From Straminergon stramineum (lineage: Eukaryota > Streptophyta > Bryopsida > Hypnales > Calliergonaceae): DNA of 64,000 bases. Positions within the stretch are counted from its first letter, which is position 1, and every line of letters starts with the position of its first letter. Both the position numbers and the translations under genes were made by a program. The stretch lies in contig OY987270.1 in the NCBI GenBank assembly GCA_963920665.1, positions 16,642,019 through 16,706,018 on the forward strand. The letters are read 5' to 3'. A model generated the notes under the pieces. The model made no database searches. It saw only the letters and a list, made by a program, of their open reading frames with translations, and was not told the origin of the DNA. Below, piece by piece: positions 48,901 to 60,802 of the stretch.

Positions 48901-50342
48901 CCGACTAATTTATCCTTGCAAACTATCATCTCAGGATTACTGGAGTATCAGCAGATTGATGACTTGCTTGCCTATTTGCCTGATTTGAAGGTGACAAATA
49001 TACCAACTCACTGACCCTTTCCAACCTACTTGTTCGTGGGCGATGAGTTCTCTGAAAACTTACCCTCATTTGAATCAATCATATTAATTGCTTTTTGCTA
49101 ATTTGAGCAGTGTTTTAGTCTTTGATAACCCTCTATGTAGCTGGGCTTTTGGTAACCTTATTCAGGGACTTTTAGACACTATTATAAGAGATTTTTCAAG
49201 ATGATTCACGGGGTGGTCTTCCTATGGTCCTAGTGATTATAAGGAGGTCTCTATCTGTATCATGGGGTGGCCCGCGTATGATCTGTATGACCATATGGAG
49301 TATTTCTTATGAATCATAGAGAGGAATCTCTTTACGATGTTTGCTGAAAGCTCCTGAAATGGTCTAATTTTAATGAAAGACAAATGATTTGTTGGTGTCC
49401 ATCAGGCAGAGCGCTACATGACACGGTTCAGGACTAATCTATTGACTTGATATGCATCATGACAGGCTACTGGAAACGTACTATCATTTAACGTGATGGA
49501 GAAATTAATCCATGCACTAGTAGACGCGGGACAGATGGATGCTGTGACGGACGCACTTCATTTGATGAAGGTCAATGGCCTGCAACCTTCACAAGTAAGT
49601 CTCTTATGGGTCCTGAGGATATTATTTTCTTAGCCTGGACTTAGAACCCGGCTCTTCAATTGAACAAGTCCTCTCATAACTCGATCTGTAACTGCTCACT
49701 GTATTCTCTTTAATCGTCACGGGCTGGCTGTTATCTTCTTTCATCATGTTTCTAGAGGATGTGTTGTCTGGCGAGACTTACTACATCCTTTATTCTATAT
49801 TGTATCACAGCCTAACGCAAGTTACGTTAGGCTGTATCTCTTTACTGAAGATGTTTTTTTCTTTTTTCTTTTACCTATTTCTTTTACCATTAGTAGTCAC
49901 ATTAAATCGCTATAGCGGTTCTTTAGGTTGCGACTCTGCGTAGAACAAGCAGCTACGCTACGAGAGGCACTGTCCCTGTAGTACTAAAATATGGAAGGAG
50001 GAAACCGTAATGGTGATGAAGGAACAATGTCTCTCTTTTCATTTTTGTATTCTTTAAAGTGGTTCCCTTATCGAGTAAGACTTGTAGCTGCTAAGTATCT
50101 TTGGTTGCTTTCATTGCGACTAACAGTTGGTGTGGGCGATGCAGAGGACTTGGGATCTTGTATTACAGAAGTACGCCTCTTTAGGAGAATATGAGAAGTT
50201 GTTGCAACTATTGGAGGAGTTAAAAGATGTAGGAGTGACGGCGAGTGCTGTCACGTACTCTCAGCTCTTGAAACAGGTCTCAGAGTCCGAGAAAGCTGTA
50301 AAGCTACTCGATGACCTCACAGACACTGTTCCTGTTATATAA
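42988..50342 (+). CDS. P-class pentatricopeptide repeat protein, probably chloroplast, 11 exons
   Basis: Exons are 42988-43225, 43500-43743, 44523-44607, 45024-45290, 46048-46350, 46981-47085, 47611-47710, 47841-48163, 48805-48990, 49466-49594 and 50145-50342. All junctions are GT/AG and the frame is kept (725 aa). The N-terminus (MLQSMALPQLFLGTRIPASD, Ser/Arg-rich) looks like an organelle transit peptide. Residues about 80-190 are a PPR-free leader (VWVKPGSSPAAIDFKRERE, KYLWVNPNRKNKWEGG). From about 190 to 715 there are roughly 14 PPR motifs, for example VVYNSLLNAYANCQKPDKAR and VSYCSMMDAYAKSGLLKEAH. The layout recalls Arabidopsis At1g10910 (EMB3103), a chloroplast PPR protein; that assignment is from memory. 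PPR proteins bind organellar RNA for processing, splicing or stability. No E, DYW or SMR domain follows, so editing-deaminase activity is not expected. Confidence 0.9.
49595..50144 (+). other. Intron 10 of the PPR gene with short palindromes
   Basis: The intron holds an 11-bp stem, ACAGCCTAACG with its complement (49807-49817, 49825-49835; 7-base loop), and a perfect 10-bp palindrome, CGCTATAGCG (49908-49917). A further short hairpin, GCGTAG..CTACGC, is at about 49938-49958. There is no coding content and no known structured RNA was recognised. Confidence 0.45.
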
Positions 50343-50604
50343 GTTAGATGTTCTTTTTCTCATTGTCTTCTCACTTCCCAATGGTCATACGACGTATGCT
50401 TTCTCAGAAGTGCTACTCCTCAAATTCATGGTTTGGGTCACTGCCTCCGTTCCCTTCCAAAAGTTCAAGAAGAAGATGAAGTGGACGTGTAGTTCAAGCA
50501 TTGAGGGGTAAAAGAAAAGGCACGATTTGTCTTTTAACCCCAGAAAGACGGGCTGGTCACTGTGGAAATCAGCATTTTTTGTATTGTGTGAATCATTTGC
50601 TTAA

Positions 50605-51346
50605 CCCCTAAGTGCCTAAGCCTCTCCAAGTGTGTTTTGACTATGAAAAAAGAGCATTGGCTTATAGTTATCCTCTATGAAGCAAATTGTGTTTTTTTCC
50701 AAATCTAACCATATAGATGTTAATAGAGCTTGTTTATTAGTATGCATATCAATTTTGAGTGCAAAATTTTCTAGGAGTTGTGAGATCATACCAAGGGAAA
50801 TGTACATTTTCTATTTTTAGTATGTTGTCTTTGTCCACAATGTTTCAAAAATTTGCATATAAATGTTTTTTGGGATTGGAGGTAATATGAACTTCAAAGA
50901 GTGTTAGCACACTAAAATGCACTTCCAAAAAAATTAATTTCACATGAAAAAACATCAAATTCATTATACAATCCACCTTGCAATTGTTGAAATGCAATTT
51001 TTGTTTCTAAGTAGAAATTGCAAATAGCTTTGAGTAAACACTTGCATGTTGAAATTTTCAATGGTGAAAATCATGAAAAGACTTTAAGCTTTTCATTCGG
51101 ACCATTCTCAAAGCAAATGGATAAATTCAATTTCTTAGATCTCAAATCAAATGAAATTGCCAAGCTTTGCATAAGGCTAGGAAATGAAGTAAATTTAGCA
51201 AGCTTTACACTCCACTTTTAGTACACATATGCTTTTGAAGACCTCTCAATAATTGAATATGTACTTTTCTCAATGAAAAATGAAAGTTTTCATAGATAAC
51301 CCTCAAAACTGCCCGAAATTTTTTTTTAACCAGTCATAGTTAGAGG
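50605..51346. mobile_element. TTAA-flanked piggyBac-like element downstream of the PPR gene
   Basis: It is flanked by TTAA at 50601-50604 and 51347-51350. It starts CCCCTAAGTGCC and, read inward from the right, CCTCTAACTATG. Its surroundings (GTGTGAATCATTTGC on the left, GAGCACTCATTGGAG on the right) are homologous to 54300-54400. There TGTGAATCATTTGCTTAA is followed within 9 bp by AAGAGCACTCGTTGGAG, with no 742-bp insert. The empty site differs by about 9 bp next to the TTAA, so the match is good but not exact. Non-coding. Confidence 0.6.
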
Positions 51347-51783
51347 TTAAGAGCACTCATTGGAGTTCAAACTATTGTGCAAGACTTCCCCTTTTCACAC
51401 AAAATTCCAAGGATGAACATTTGCACTTTTGTCCCACATAGAAGGATTCTCTGTCATCTATATGATACATAGTGTATGTATGCAACACCCTTCTAGGGTT
51501 AAGGCACAAATTCTATTTTCACATTGACCTATTGATGAGGTTTTATTCAATATTTGAAACAAGTAGAGTAATATAGTAGAAGGTCCTTACATCAAGTGGG
51601 TGTTTAGAATTGACCATAGGAAAGGCCTATAAACAATGCATGTGGTTGTTGAAATGGAGAGGTAGAAAAATGTAATACTACATGATTTTAGGGTAGTGAG
51701 CAGTACTTTTGGACTACTATTATGTGTCATTCACAAATCAAGAATGCATCATTTAAATGTGAACACAAAATTCAAGATGACAA

Positions 51784-53168
51784 TAAGATATCCAAATCAT
51801 GAAGTCCACAAAGGATTTTTCAATTCTCAAGGAGACCAAAGTAGGCTCCTTGGTTTTTTAGAGGTTGATTGTATCTTTTTACAATAAGAATTTTCCATTC
51901 TAACAAATCTATATTCTAGAGTTTCACGAGGAATTTGAAAACATTAAAATAATGAAAACTCTATTATTTTCTTTTGTTCAAAATTATTGAGTTCAATTAC
52001 ATATAGTATAGAAGACAAAATTGAATTCCTAATGGCTCAAAGATAGCATTCAAATATATACATTGTAAACATGAAATTATTTTAGTAAACAACAAGAACC
52101 CTATGGAACTCTCTATTTCTTTGAAATTATGGGAATTTCATTCACAGATGAATTTAATGCATTTAATTCTTTAATAATTTCATAAGAATATATTGCTTTC
52201 ACACTTTCAAAATAATGCCTACGTATAACATTTGTAGACATATAACATGAATGCAACCTCTCTTCATCTCTTTCTATCCCTGAGTCACTCTTGATCACCT
52301 CCCATCCCTGAGCCTCCCAAGTTCAACCCCCCACTATAACCATCTTTAGATCACAACCTTCACTTGTAGAAGTATTATTGATCATGGCTTAATAGTACTT
52401 GATCCTTTCCTGAATTGCCTAGTGATAACATTTTGGTCATGGGGAGATTGGGAGGGCGTTACCGCAGGGGTATATTTTCTACATGTAACTATATGTCTAT
52501 ATCCCCCCCCTTTGACTTTCTAAGAATAGAAAGTCAAGGGGGGGGGGGATATAGACATATAGTTACATGTAGAAATTATACCCCTGGGATAATAGCCTCC
52601 CGATCTCCTTGTGAATACAACATAAGGGATTTCTAGAACCGAAGTTTAGGAGAGTTAAAAATTAATATGATATTGACATATTGGAGGCATAAGTTTAGCA
52701 TTCATGTTATATGTCTACAAATGTTATACGTAGACATTATTTTGAAAGTGTGAAAGCAATATATTCTTATGAAATTATTAAAGAATTAAATGCATTAAAT
52801 TCATTTGTGAATGAAATTCCCATAATTTTAAAGAAATAGAGAGTTCCATAGGGTTCTTGTTGTTTACTAAAATAATTTCATGTTTACAATGTATATATTT
52901 GAATGCTATCTTTGAGCCATTAGGAATTCAATTTTGTCTTCTATACTATATGTAATTGAACTCAATAATTTTGAACAAAAGAAAATAATAGAGTTTTCAT
53001 TATGTTAATGTTTTCAAATTCCTTGTGAAACTCTAGAATACAAATTTGTTAGAATGGAAAATTCTTATTGTAAAGAGATACAATCAACCTCTAAAAAACC
53101 AAGGAGCCTACTTTGGACTCCTTGAGAATTGAAAAATCCTTTGTGGACTTCATGATTTGGATATCTTA
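51784..53168. repeat. 1.4-kb long inverted repeat (foldback)
   Basis: Two ~471-bp arms (51784-52254 and 52698-53168) are reverse complements with only about a dozen differences, roughly 97% identity by eye. The 443-bp loop contains a second palindrome (52441-52608) with ~80-bp arms, C-rich and G-rich tracts and a 6-base centre flanked by TTGACTTTCT/AGAAAGTCAA. No protein is encoded. The structure fits a foldback transposon, or an inverted duplication able to produce long double-stranded RNA. Confidence 0.85.
52441..52608. repeat. Palindrome in the loop of the long inverted repeat
   Basis: The left arm includes GGGGTATATTTTCTACATG and CTATATGTCTATAT; the right arm repeats these inverted with one or two changes. 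A run of 8 C on one side pairs with a run of about 10 G on the other. The outermost part (GGGGAGATTGGGAGG) is less well matched. Confidence 0.8.
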
Positions 53169-56100
53169 CAGTCATGCAATTCTTAGAATGGATGCTACTT
53201 ATCGTAATACACATATGAAGCTTTGTTTCATGCTTTTCAATAAATATTAAAGAAGGTAGAGTTTTTTTTTTATTTCAATGTCAAACTAGGTAGCAATAAA
53301 AATATTTTAAAAAATTGGAGGTTGGGATTTTAGAAATAAAAATATTAAAAAAAAGGGGGGGGGGGAGGGGGATTGTAGAAATTCGTAACTACTCAAAACA
53401 TTAGAACCTTTCAATTCTGAATACTAAGGTAAAAATTAAGAAGAGTTTTATTTGGTAGTTAAAGAAGGCATGCATGGAAAAAAAGTAGGTTTTTGCTCTC
53501 AATTTCGAAATTTAAAAAAATTGAAATTAAAATAAAAGATATTAATTCTTTAACAAAACATTCTTACCATTGAGAGAAACAATTTTTAATTTCTTATAAA
53601 ATTTATAAGGAATTTACAAGGGAATTTAGTTTTTTTTTTATTCAATATCACCTTGCACTTTATAATGTTTTTAAAGATGAATAGAATAGTTTTGGGACTA
53701 AAACTTGTTACATATGTTTTCAATCCATTTTCCAACATATTGACTAAATGCGCAAGTTATAGGATATACATGTTGTTTTAAATGTTGAAAGATAGAACTT
53801 CACCTTTTGAAAGGACTAGAAAAGCCTAAGTTTGTAAGTTTTGACATATTGAACTTCCAATGGGTGGGATTATTCTTTCATTCTAAAATTACGCAACAAC
53901 AAACTTGAACAAGTTAACCAAAGGATCAGATGATTGGATTTGTTAAAAAAAAATTATTGATAAAGATATCAACATACCTTAAAAGATAATTGATTCCTTA
54001 CTTAAGAAGTTTTTTAAATGGAATTTTGAATCAAACTTCTGATGCAAAAGGAAAATGAGAAGTGGAAACGATTTAGGGAGAAGGACAAGAGGCAATATGA
54101 AGCGGCTGAACTTGGAAGGTGACTTAGGCGATCTAAGCTTAGAGTGAGACAAGACGAGACTCACAGGAGTTTGGGGGACGGGTGGCCGGGAAGGGAGTCC
54201 GGCACGGATGGGAGGAACGGGGCCCGAGCTGGGCCCTCAAAATAGGCAAGCAAGGGCCCATTGACACACACACACCCTTTTGCTCGAGGAGGGGGGGGGG
54301 AATTAACGTCTGAGCATTTTGGGTACCATGTGAATCATTTGCTTAAAAATACCCAAGAGCACTCGTTGGAGCTCAAACTATTGTGCAATACCTCCCCTTT
54401 TCACACTAAATTTTTAAGTTGCAAATTTGCATTTTTGACCTACATAGAAGGATTCTCTTTCATCTATCGGATACTTAGTGTCTACAATACCCTTCCAAAG
54501 TAAGGCACAATTTTATTTCTTTTACACTAGCCTCTTGAAGAGGTTTTATAAAAACATTTTTTACAAAGTGGAGTAATATAGAATGGTCTAAAACCATGCA
54601 TGTAAGCTAATGTACAAAAATAGATTCAAAATTACAATTAGTGGCTAATTTTTATTTGTAGATGACAAATGAAAATCATAAAATATTATAATATTGAGTG
54701 CACAATGTGATAACCTATTGTCATGTTCTAATTGAAATGGATGAATGCATTTACATCCTTACAAATATTGAAGAATTTGAAAGAAAATCCAATTCTAGCA
54801 AGCTAAAGAAAATATTACATTATCCTATGCTCTAGTGATTACTTCAATGATAGCTCTTGTCTTTTCAAGGTTAAGAATTTTACAATTCTTTACTTATTGA
54901 CCTCTTCTGGTTGTTAGTTTCTTATTATTTTTTCCATGCAAATATGCAATGAAATCATTTTCATATGGGTCAAAATAATATGAAAAAATTGAATGTTTTT
55001 GCTAGTACTTTCAACTTGTAACATTAATGATCAGTTGTAGAAAGGGCCCTTTTAACTTTGAGAGGTTCCAGATATCCAAAGAAAGAATGTTCTCAAAAAA
55101 GATGAAGTATGTGGATTAACTTCCCTAGCTTTCACAAGGATAATCCTCCATTCCTCCCTATATTCTTAGGGGCTAGCCATACTCACATGGTTTACATTAT
55201 TAGGCTAGAAAAACAAAGAGCTCTGTTTATCTTCTTCATTTGTATAGAAAAAAAGGAAAAAATATGACAATAACAATAGCTATAATAGTTTAGGGTGGAA
55301 AAACACAAAGCAATTGTACAAAAATACTATCAAACTCTTCCAATGCAAAAACCACACATGCATTTGTGATTTGAAATACAAAACTTAACTAGATGGATGC
55401 ATCTCTTGACAAAGGAATGATAACAAAAAGTTGGATTGTAGTTGAACATTGGAAAGCAAGGTGCCCTACTCTAAGAGATGAATTTCGAAATAAGGTAAGC
55501 AATCATATTTGTGCCACAATGGACTGAGCTCCACTACTCTCCACACTACTAGTGACATCCATTGTAGATTGAAGGTTTGGTGGCCTTGTTTCTATTTCCT
55601 CACTTTTGAATGAGTAAGATATGATTGAATGATTTCTAGACCATCATTCAATGTAAGCTCATATCAGAGCCCTAAACCATAAACCCTCAGTGACCACAAC
55701 TTCTGTACAATAGAAGTTTTTTACTTGATCTTCACTTGAATTTCTACTATTCAAGGGCATTAGGATTGAAGCATCAACTACACTTCTATGAGCAATTCCC
55801 AACTATTGGTAAGACACTAAGACCATTTTGTTGATATATCTACTTGGCTTCAACTTCAATATTGGCTTTGCATTCTTGACCTTTAGAGATGCTTTTTGAT
55901 GTTTATTTGAGCACTTATTACTAGACTTTTCTCACTCAATTTTTTTTCCTTTTTTCTTGACCAACACATGCAATGTTCATCAATGATACTAGTGACCAAT
56001 AAAAGCTAGCTCCATTTGATTTCTATCATTTTCACAACATGTATCTCAAACCTCAAACCACAAGTGACCCTAGGACTATACTCACGACTACATTAGAATA

Positions 56101-56485
56101 TTGAAATATTTAATTAATTTCAATACTGAAATCCATTTTCAATTGTCAATAAAACACCAAAAAAATCGAAGTTAATAAAACAACCTTGAACAAATGTTTA
56201 TTTGGATGGTTCTTAAATATGGTCATTATTACAATTCTCTACAAAAGGACCTCTAAATGTCCCCAATTTCCCATACTAAGAACGGGAGGTAGTTGTCTTA
56301 AGGATAGGGAATTGTCTTGTACATAATATATGCTCTTTGATTTGAAATAACCAGTTTTATATTAATGTTTAGAATGCTTGATTCCTAATTCAAAGTTCAT
56401 AATCTTAATGATGAACAAAATGCTTCAAGGGAATGTTTCTGTGAAGCAACTTCTCATTCATCCAAAGCAATATCTAAATCTTCAA
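53169..56485. other. AT-rich intergenic DNA with dispersed repeat and GC-rich island
   Basis: Poly-G tracts occur at 53356-53373 and 54290-54300. A GC-rich patch lies at 54160-54260. The stretch 54290-54590 is homologous to the flanks of the TTAA element at 50605-51346 (shared ACATAGAAGGATTCTCT, for example). No gene is supported. Confidence 0.5.
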
Positions 56486-57358
56486 CCCTAAAGAACAAAG
56501 GTTCTCTTGGGAAATACTGCAAGGTTTGAGTAGATTCCTACGATCTCAAATTCTAGTATGATTTTTTGAAAAAAAAGTAGAATATAGAAAGACATATGAG
56601 CTTTTGGAGGATAAAATATTTATTTCAATCAATGCCCAAGAGAAAAAAATATGCCCCCAAAAGATCAAAATAGAGTTCATCAAGAAGAACAAAAAAAAAC
56701 TAAAAACTAAAAGTAATTTTTTTCTTATAAAAAATACTTCTATCTTCTATTCATTCTATTTGGATTAGTGATGACAAATTTATATAGAATCTTGATTTTA
56801 GGGAAATTGGGTCATCTTCTTCAAATATAACTTATAGGATTCATTTAACTCAATTTTCATAATTTTTTTGAAAAATTGTGAAATAGAGTTTAGTTTGCTT
56901 GTTAGAACAATCTCACCAATGGAAATAGCATATTTCAATTCCATCTTAGATTTATTAATTATAATTCAGTTTTTCCTTCAATCTTGTCTTTGCTTTTATA
57001 TTAAAAAAATTAAGAATAAAAATAAAGTCTTTTTTTAAGGAAAAATTCCTAGTCTTTCAACTCAATTCGTCAACATAAAAAAATTTGAAATAAAAATCTA
57101 TAGTGCAATTATTTTAAATTAAGAAGATTCAAAGCCAAAAAATCTTATCTAGCAATGTGCCAAAAAATTATTCTTCTTAATTTAAACTCTTATATATTGC
57201 AATCTATGCGTCCAAAGTTTCTAAAATTTCTCCCACATAATTTTATATTAGTCTAAGGCAAGATCCTATAGTTAAATATGTAGAAAAAAATTTCAGCCTT
57301 GCAATAGAAATGACAATTTTGAGAGTTTTTTGACCTAAAGGCCTTGATCCTTTAGGGG
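56486..57358. mobile_element. Probable diverged TTAA-family element
   Basis: The right end, read inward from 57358, is CCCCTAAAGGATCAAGGCC. It continues with the family's ordered words (AAATTGTCATTTCTATTGC, GGATCTTGC, AAATTTTAGAAACTTT, GATTGCAA). The left end is CCCTAAAGAACAAAGG. The flanks are TCAA and ATAA, so the TTAA sites have decayed or the borders are wrong. Confidence 0.4.
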
Positions 57359-57362
57359 ATAA

Positions 57363-58839
57363 ATGTTAACCTTCATTTATGACCAATTCAATAAAATTGA
57401 GGTAAATAATATATTTTTACAAAATTATTTCCAATTTTTACCTTTCTACCCAATGATGGTTGTATGAATTACATTGAGTATTTTTCTCATATTTTATGAA
57501 GTGCCAAAGTGGCAATATAAAATATTTTTGTGGTGCTCCTAATTTGAACATTCATCCATGTATTGGACCAAAAATATCACATTAGTACAAATCTCATGTC
57601 CATAATTTTGTTTTCACCCACAATCTAGCAAAAATCATCCAATTTTTTTTTAATTTGAAGATTTTTGGTGAAAAACTTCACAATTTGTTGTTATTTTTTT
57701 GGTGCAATGAGGCCCCATGGTGCCAAAAAAAAGTCCTACTTTGCAATCATTGCATTATTAACACCTACATCATTAAAATAAATTTTAAAAAATCTACTTT
57801 ATAAGCTAATAATTATATGATTATAATGATTGTCAAATCATATCTCTATTAATCCACCCAATTTCAACTTTGCTCTAGAATCACAATTGTTTAGGGGCAC
57901 AATTTCAATATACAAAACAAATTTAAAATAAACTTGTTGAAATGTTGTGTTGAAAACAAATATATTCAAATGTGACCTATGCTCTTGTGATGATGATTAA
58001 GTTATTATTAGCCTTATTAAAACATTCTCCATTGGAAATAAAATACAATTACACTGAAAAAATATATAAAAAAACTTGTGCCTTGAAATAACTCTTCAAA
58101 TCTTAAGGGTCAAATTTTTATTCTTATTAAAATAATTTTAAAAATTCTAGGTGAAGGGAAACTCAAATTATTTGAACACAAAACAAATTATAAATAAATT
58201 TGCACTTGAAAATAGTTCTTCAACTTTCAAAGGTCTAAAATCAATGGAGTTGTGGATGAAGGGGCATTCAAATTTTTAGAAGCAATAGTCATGGCTACTC
58301 TTGTGTGCCTTTATTTCATAGATTCAATTGTGTAATATCATAATTCTATTAATTCTATGCCTATGCCATTGTTTCATTTCATAGCTTTAGTTATGTGGCC
58401 TCAAAATTCCATGGCAAAGTTGTGTCTATTTGTCTCTTCACACCTAGTGCACCCCATATTCATCAATATATAAATATATATCACCATATATTAGCTAAAT
58501 TAGTTTTGACCTAAAGGCTATCACTAGAATCATAGTAGAATTTGTAGTTTGATTGTACCACTATATAACTATAATGCACAATTCACAATTTTAAAAAGGT
58601 TAAATATCCTACATAGTGCTAAGGTTCAACACTACCTATTGAATATTTATTAAATGTGATTCAATAAATGCTCAATATATACAAAATTTTCTTTTTCCAT
58701 ACAATTTTTTCTTGAAAAAATCATATTCCTAAAATTTTGAAATCTATTTTTAGAAATAATTTTTGTTGGCCTCGACCAATGGTTACTATAGAGTGAGACT
58801 CAGTTAGGTTCAACTAAATTGTGGAACAAATATGATGGT
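57363..58839. other. AT-rich intergenic sequence, no gene seen
   Basis: No coding or structured feature could be supported. Confidence 0.55.
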
Positions 58840-58843
58840 TTAA

Positions 58844-59771
58844 TCCCTAAACTTCCTAGGCAATTTTTTCATCAAAAAACACTAAAAATTTCCGTTTCTA
58901 TTGCAAAGCACAAAAAACTTTAGAAATTATTTTTTTCTTATATTGAACCACAGAATCTTGCACTAGACTAGTATAAGAATGCATAGAAGAAATTTCAAAA
59001 ACCTTGATTGCATGGATTGCAAGATATTTGTATTTGAACTGAACGAATCTAAGATTTTGGTACCTTGTTTAACTAGATTTTGAGGCTTTGAATCTTCTGA
59101 GCTTAAAAATTTTGCACTACACATTTTGAATTACTAATTTTTTACATTGAAGAATTGAGTGGAAAGTCTAGGAAAAAAATTCAAAAAACATATACTTGAT
59201 TTTCATTCTTTAAGAAATTGTTAAGTAGAAGGAGGCATGAAAAGAAAGGAAAAACTAAATCACTAATGGCTCTAAGATGGAATTAAAAATCACTACCATA
59301 ATCCCAATAGCAAGATTGTTCTAACAAGCTAACTAAAACATGTTGAAATTATAATTTTTGAATTGTGAAATTGCATTCAAAAATGAATCCTACAAATTAT
59401 TTTTTCTATAAGATGTTTAGATTGCCCCCCAAACAAGATTTTTTGGTAATTTCTCATCACTAATCCAAATAGAATGAATCAAATATTTCCATGTAGGTGA
59501 AATATACTTTCTATAAGGAAAAAAATTTTGAAAATTTTATTTCGACTTTTAGTGATTTTTAAGGCATTGCCAATGAACTATGTTTTAAGCCAACTTAGGG
59601 TGGCATAAGTTTCACTCTCAAGTATCGATTGAAATAAAAGTTATATTCACAAAAACTAATGCGTTTATCAATTTTCATTAAAAAATTTCAAAAAATCACA
59701 ATAAAAGATGAGACCATAGGAGCCTATCGAAAATCCTTTTTTCCCCTGAGGGTACAATGGGAGTGTAGGGG
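58844..59771. mobile_element. TTAA-flanked piggyBac-like element, 928 bp
   Basis: It is flanked by TTAA at 58840-58843 and 59772-59775. It begins TCCCTAAACTTCC; read inward from the right it begins CCCCTACACTCCC. The left 200 bp share the family's ordered words (TCATCAAAAAACACT, CGTTTCTATTGCAAAG, GAATCTTGCACTAGACTAG, GATTGCAAGATATT). No frame above 84 codons is present and none resembles a transposase. Confidence 0.6.
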
Positions 59772-59835
59772 TTAAAGTAATTGGACTTGAAATCATAAGA
59801 ATAAATACATGAACACGGTTCCCATTACTAAATAT

Positions 59836-59993
59836 CACTACAAGAGAAAGGGGTGTTTTAAATATAGTCATAGAAGTAATGATCTGAAAGGTGTGTTTTT
59901 GGTAAAATTTTACTATAAACACCGCTTTCAGGTCATTACTTTCAAGACTATACTACTAGGACTATACTTAAAACACCCCCTTCTCTTGTAGTA
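59836..59993. mobile_element. CACTA-type mini-MITE, near-perfect hairpin
   Basis: The left end is CACTACAAGAGAAAGGGG and the right end read inward is TACTACAAGAGAAGGGGG. The flanks are TAT on both sides (59833-59835, 59994-59996). The two halves pair almost along their full 158-bp length (GTCATAGAAGTAATGA.. with TCATTACTT..GAC), so a transcript would form a long hairpin. Its ends resemble those of the 5.2-kb CACTA element, so it may be mobilised by the same family. Confidence 0.7.
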
Positions 59994-60227
59994 TATTCTA
60001 AATATTTTTAATCTTATTGGGAATCAAGGTGATTCAAGATAAATTCTCCTCCTACTCATTTGGGAGGCAATGTATGAATAGATTATGAACTTTCAAAGTG
60101 TTAAAATTTAGTATCTTGAAAATCACCCCTAGACTTATCTTACTTATTCAAAATCCTTCCATTTTAGACATTAATCAAAGTGATGCACTATTGCAAACAA
60201 GTCATAGATAAACATGATTAACTTTAA

Positions 60228-60500
60228 CCCCTAAGAGCCCCAACGATGCTAGTTATGTGAGCATGTGAATCTTTAAGTATATATAAGTAGCTATCCTACA
60301 ACCATTGAAGGTGCTTATAATATAAACATCTATAATATGGGTACCTATAACATATTTACATTATAATCATAGAAAATTTCTCTAATATAGATGCCTATAA
60401 CATAGATGTATAATCTTTGGGGCTCACATGCTCACACTCATAGGCTCACATAATAACAACCCTCCCAAGAGCCCCACGAGACCAAAAGTGTCTCCAACTA
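60228..60500 (+). mobile_element. End of a TTAA-family element split by a Mutator-type MITE
   Basis: After TTAA (60224-60227) the sequence begins CCCCTAAGAGCCCC, is broken by the MITE at 60242-60466, and resumes ACGAGACCAAAAGTG. The other end was not found before the assembly gap, so the right border given is arbitrary. Confidence 0.4.
60242..60466 (+). mobile_element. Mutator-type MITE with perfect 9-bp duplication
   Basis: It is flanked by AAGAGCCCC on both sides (60233-60241, 60467-60475). It starts AACGATGCTAGTTATGTGAG, matching the start of 18362-18739, and has ACCTATAA/TATAATAT units inside. A 9-bp duplication is characteristic of Mutator-like elements. Confidence 0.7.
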
Positions 60501-60802
60501 GTTTAGAAGTCTAAATCAAAGTCTTGTAATTTTTCCATTGAATGTTCAAATTTAGTAAAACTTGTTGTAAATTTTGCACTCTCTCTTCTAGTTTGTATGG
60601 TCATATTTTCAAATCAATCCAAGATATACTTATTTTTTGAAAGCCATTCATTGTTCATAAGTTTAATTTGAGTTCACCAAACCAAATTTTGATGAATGCA
60701 ACTTCAAGGACTTGTATCTCCTTCATCCAATGTTTGTTTTCAATAAAATTATTTGAATTATATTCCCTTGAAGTCTAGTTCTTGTGATGAGACATTCAAG
60801 CC

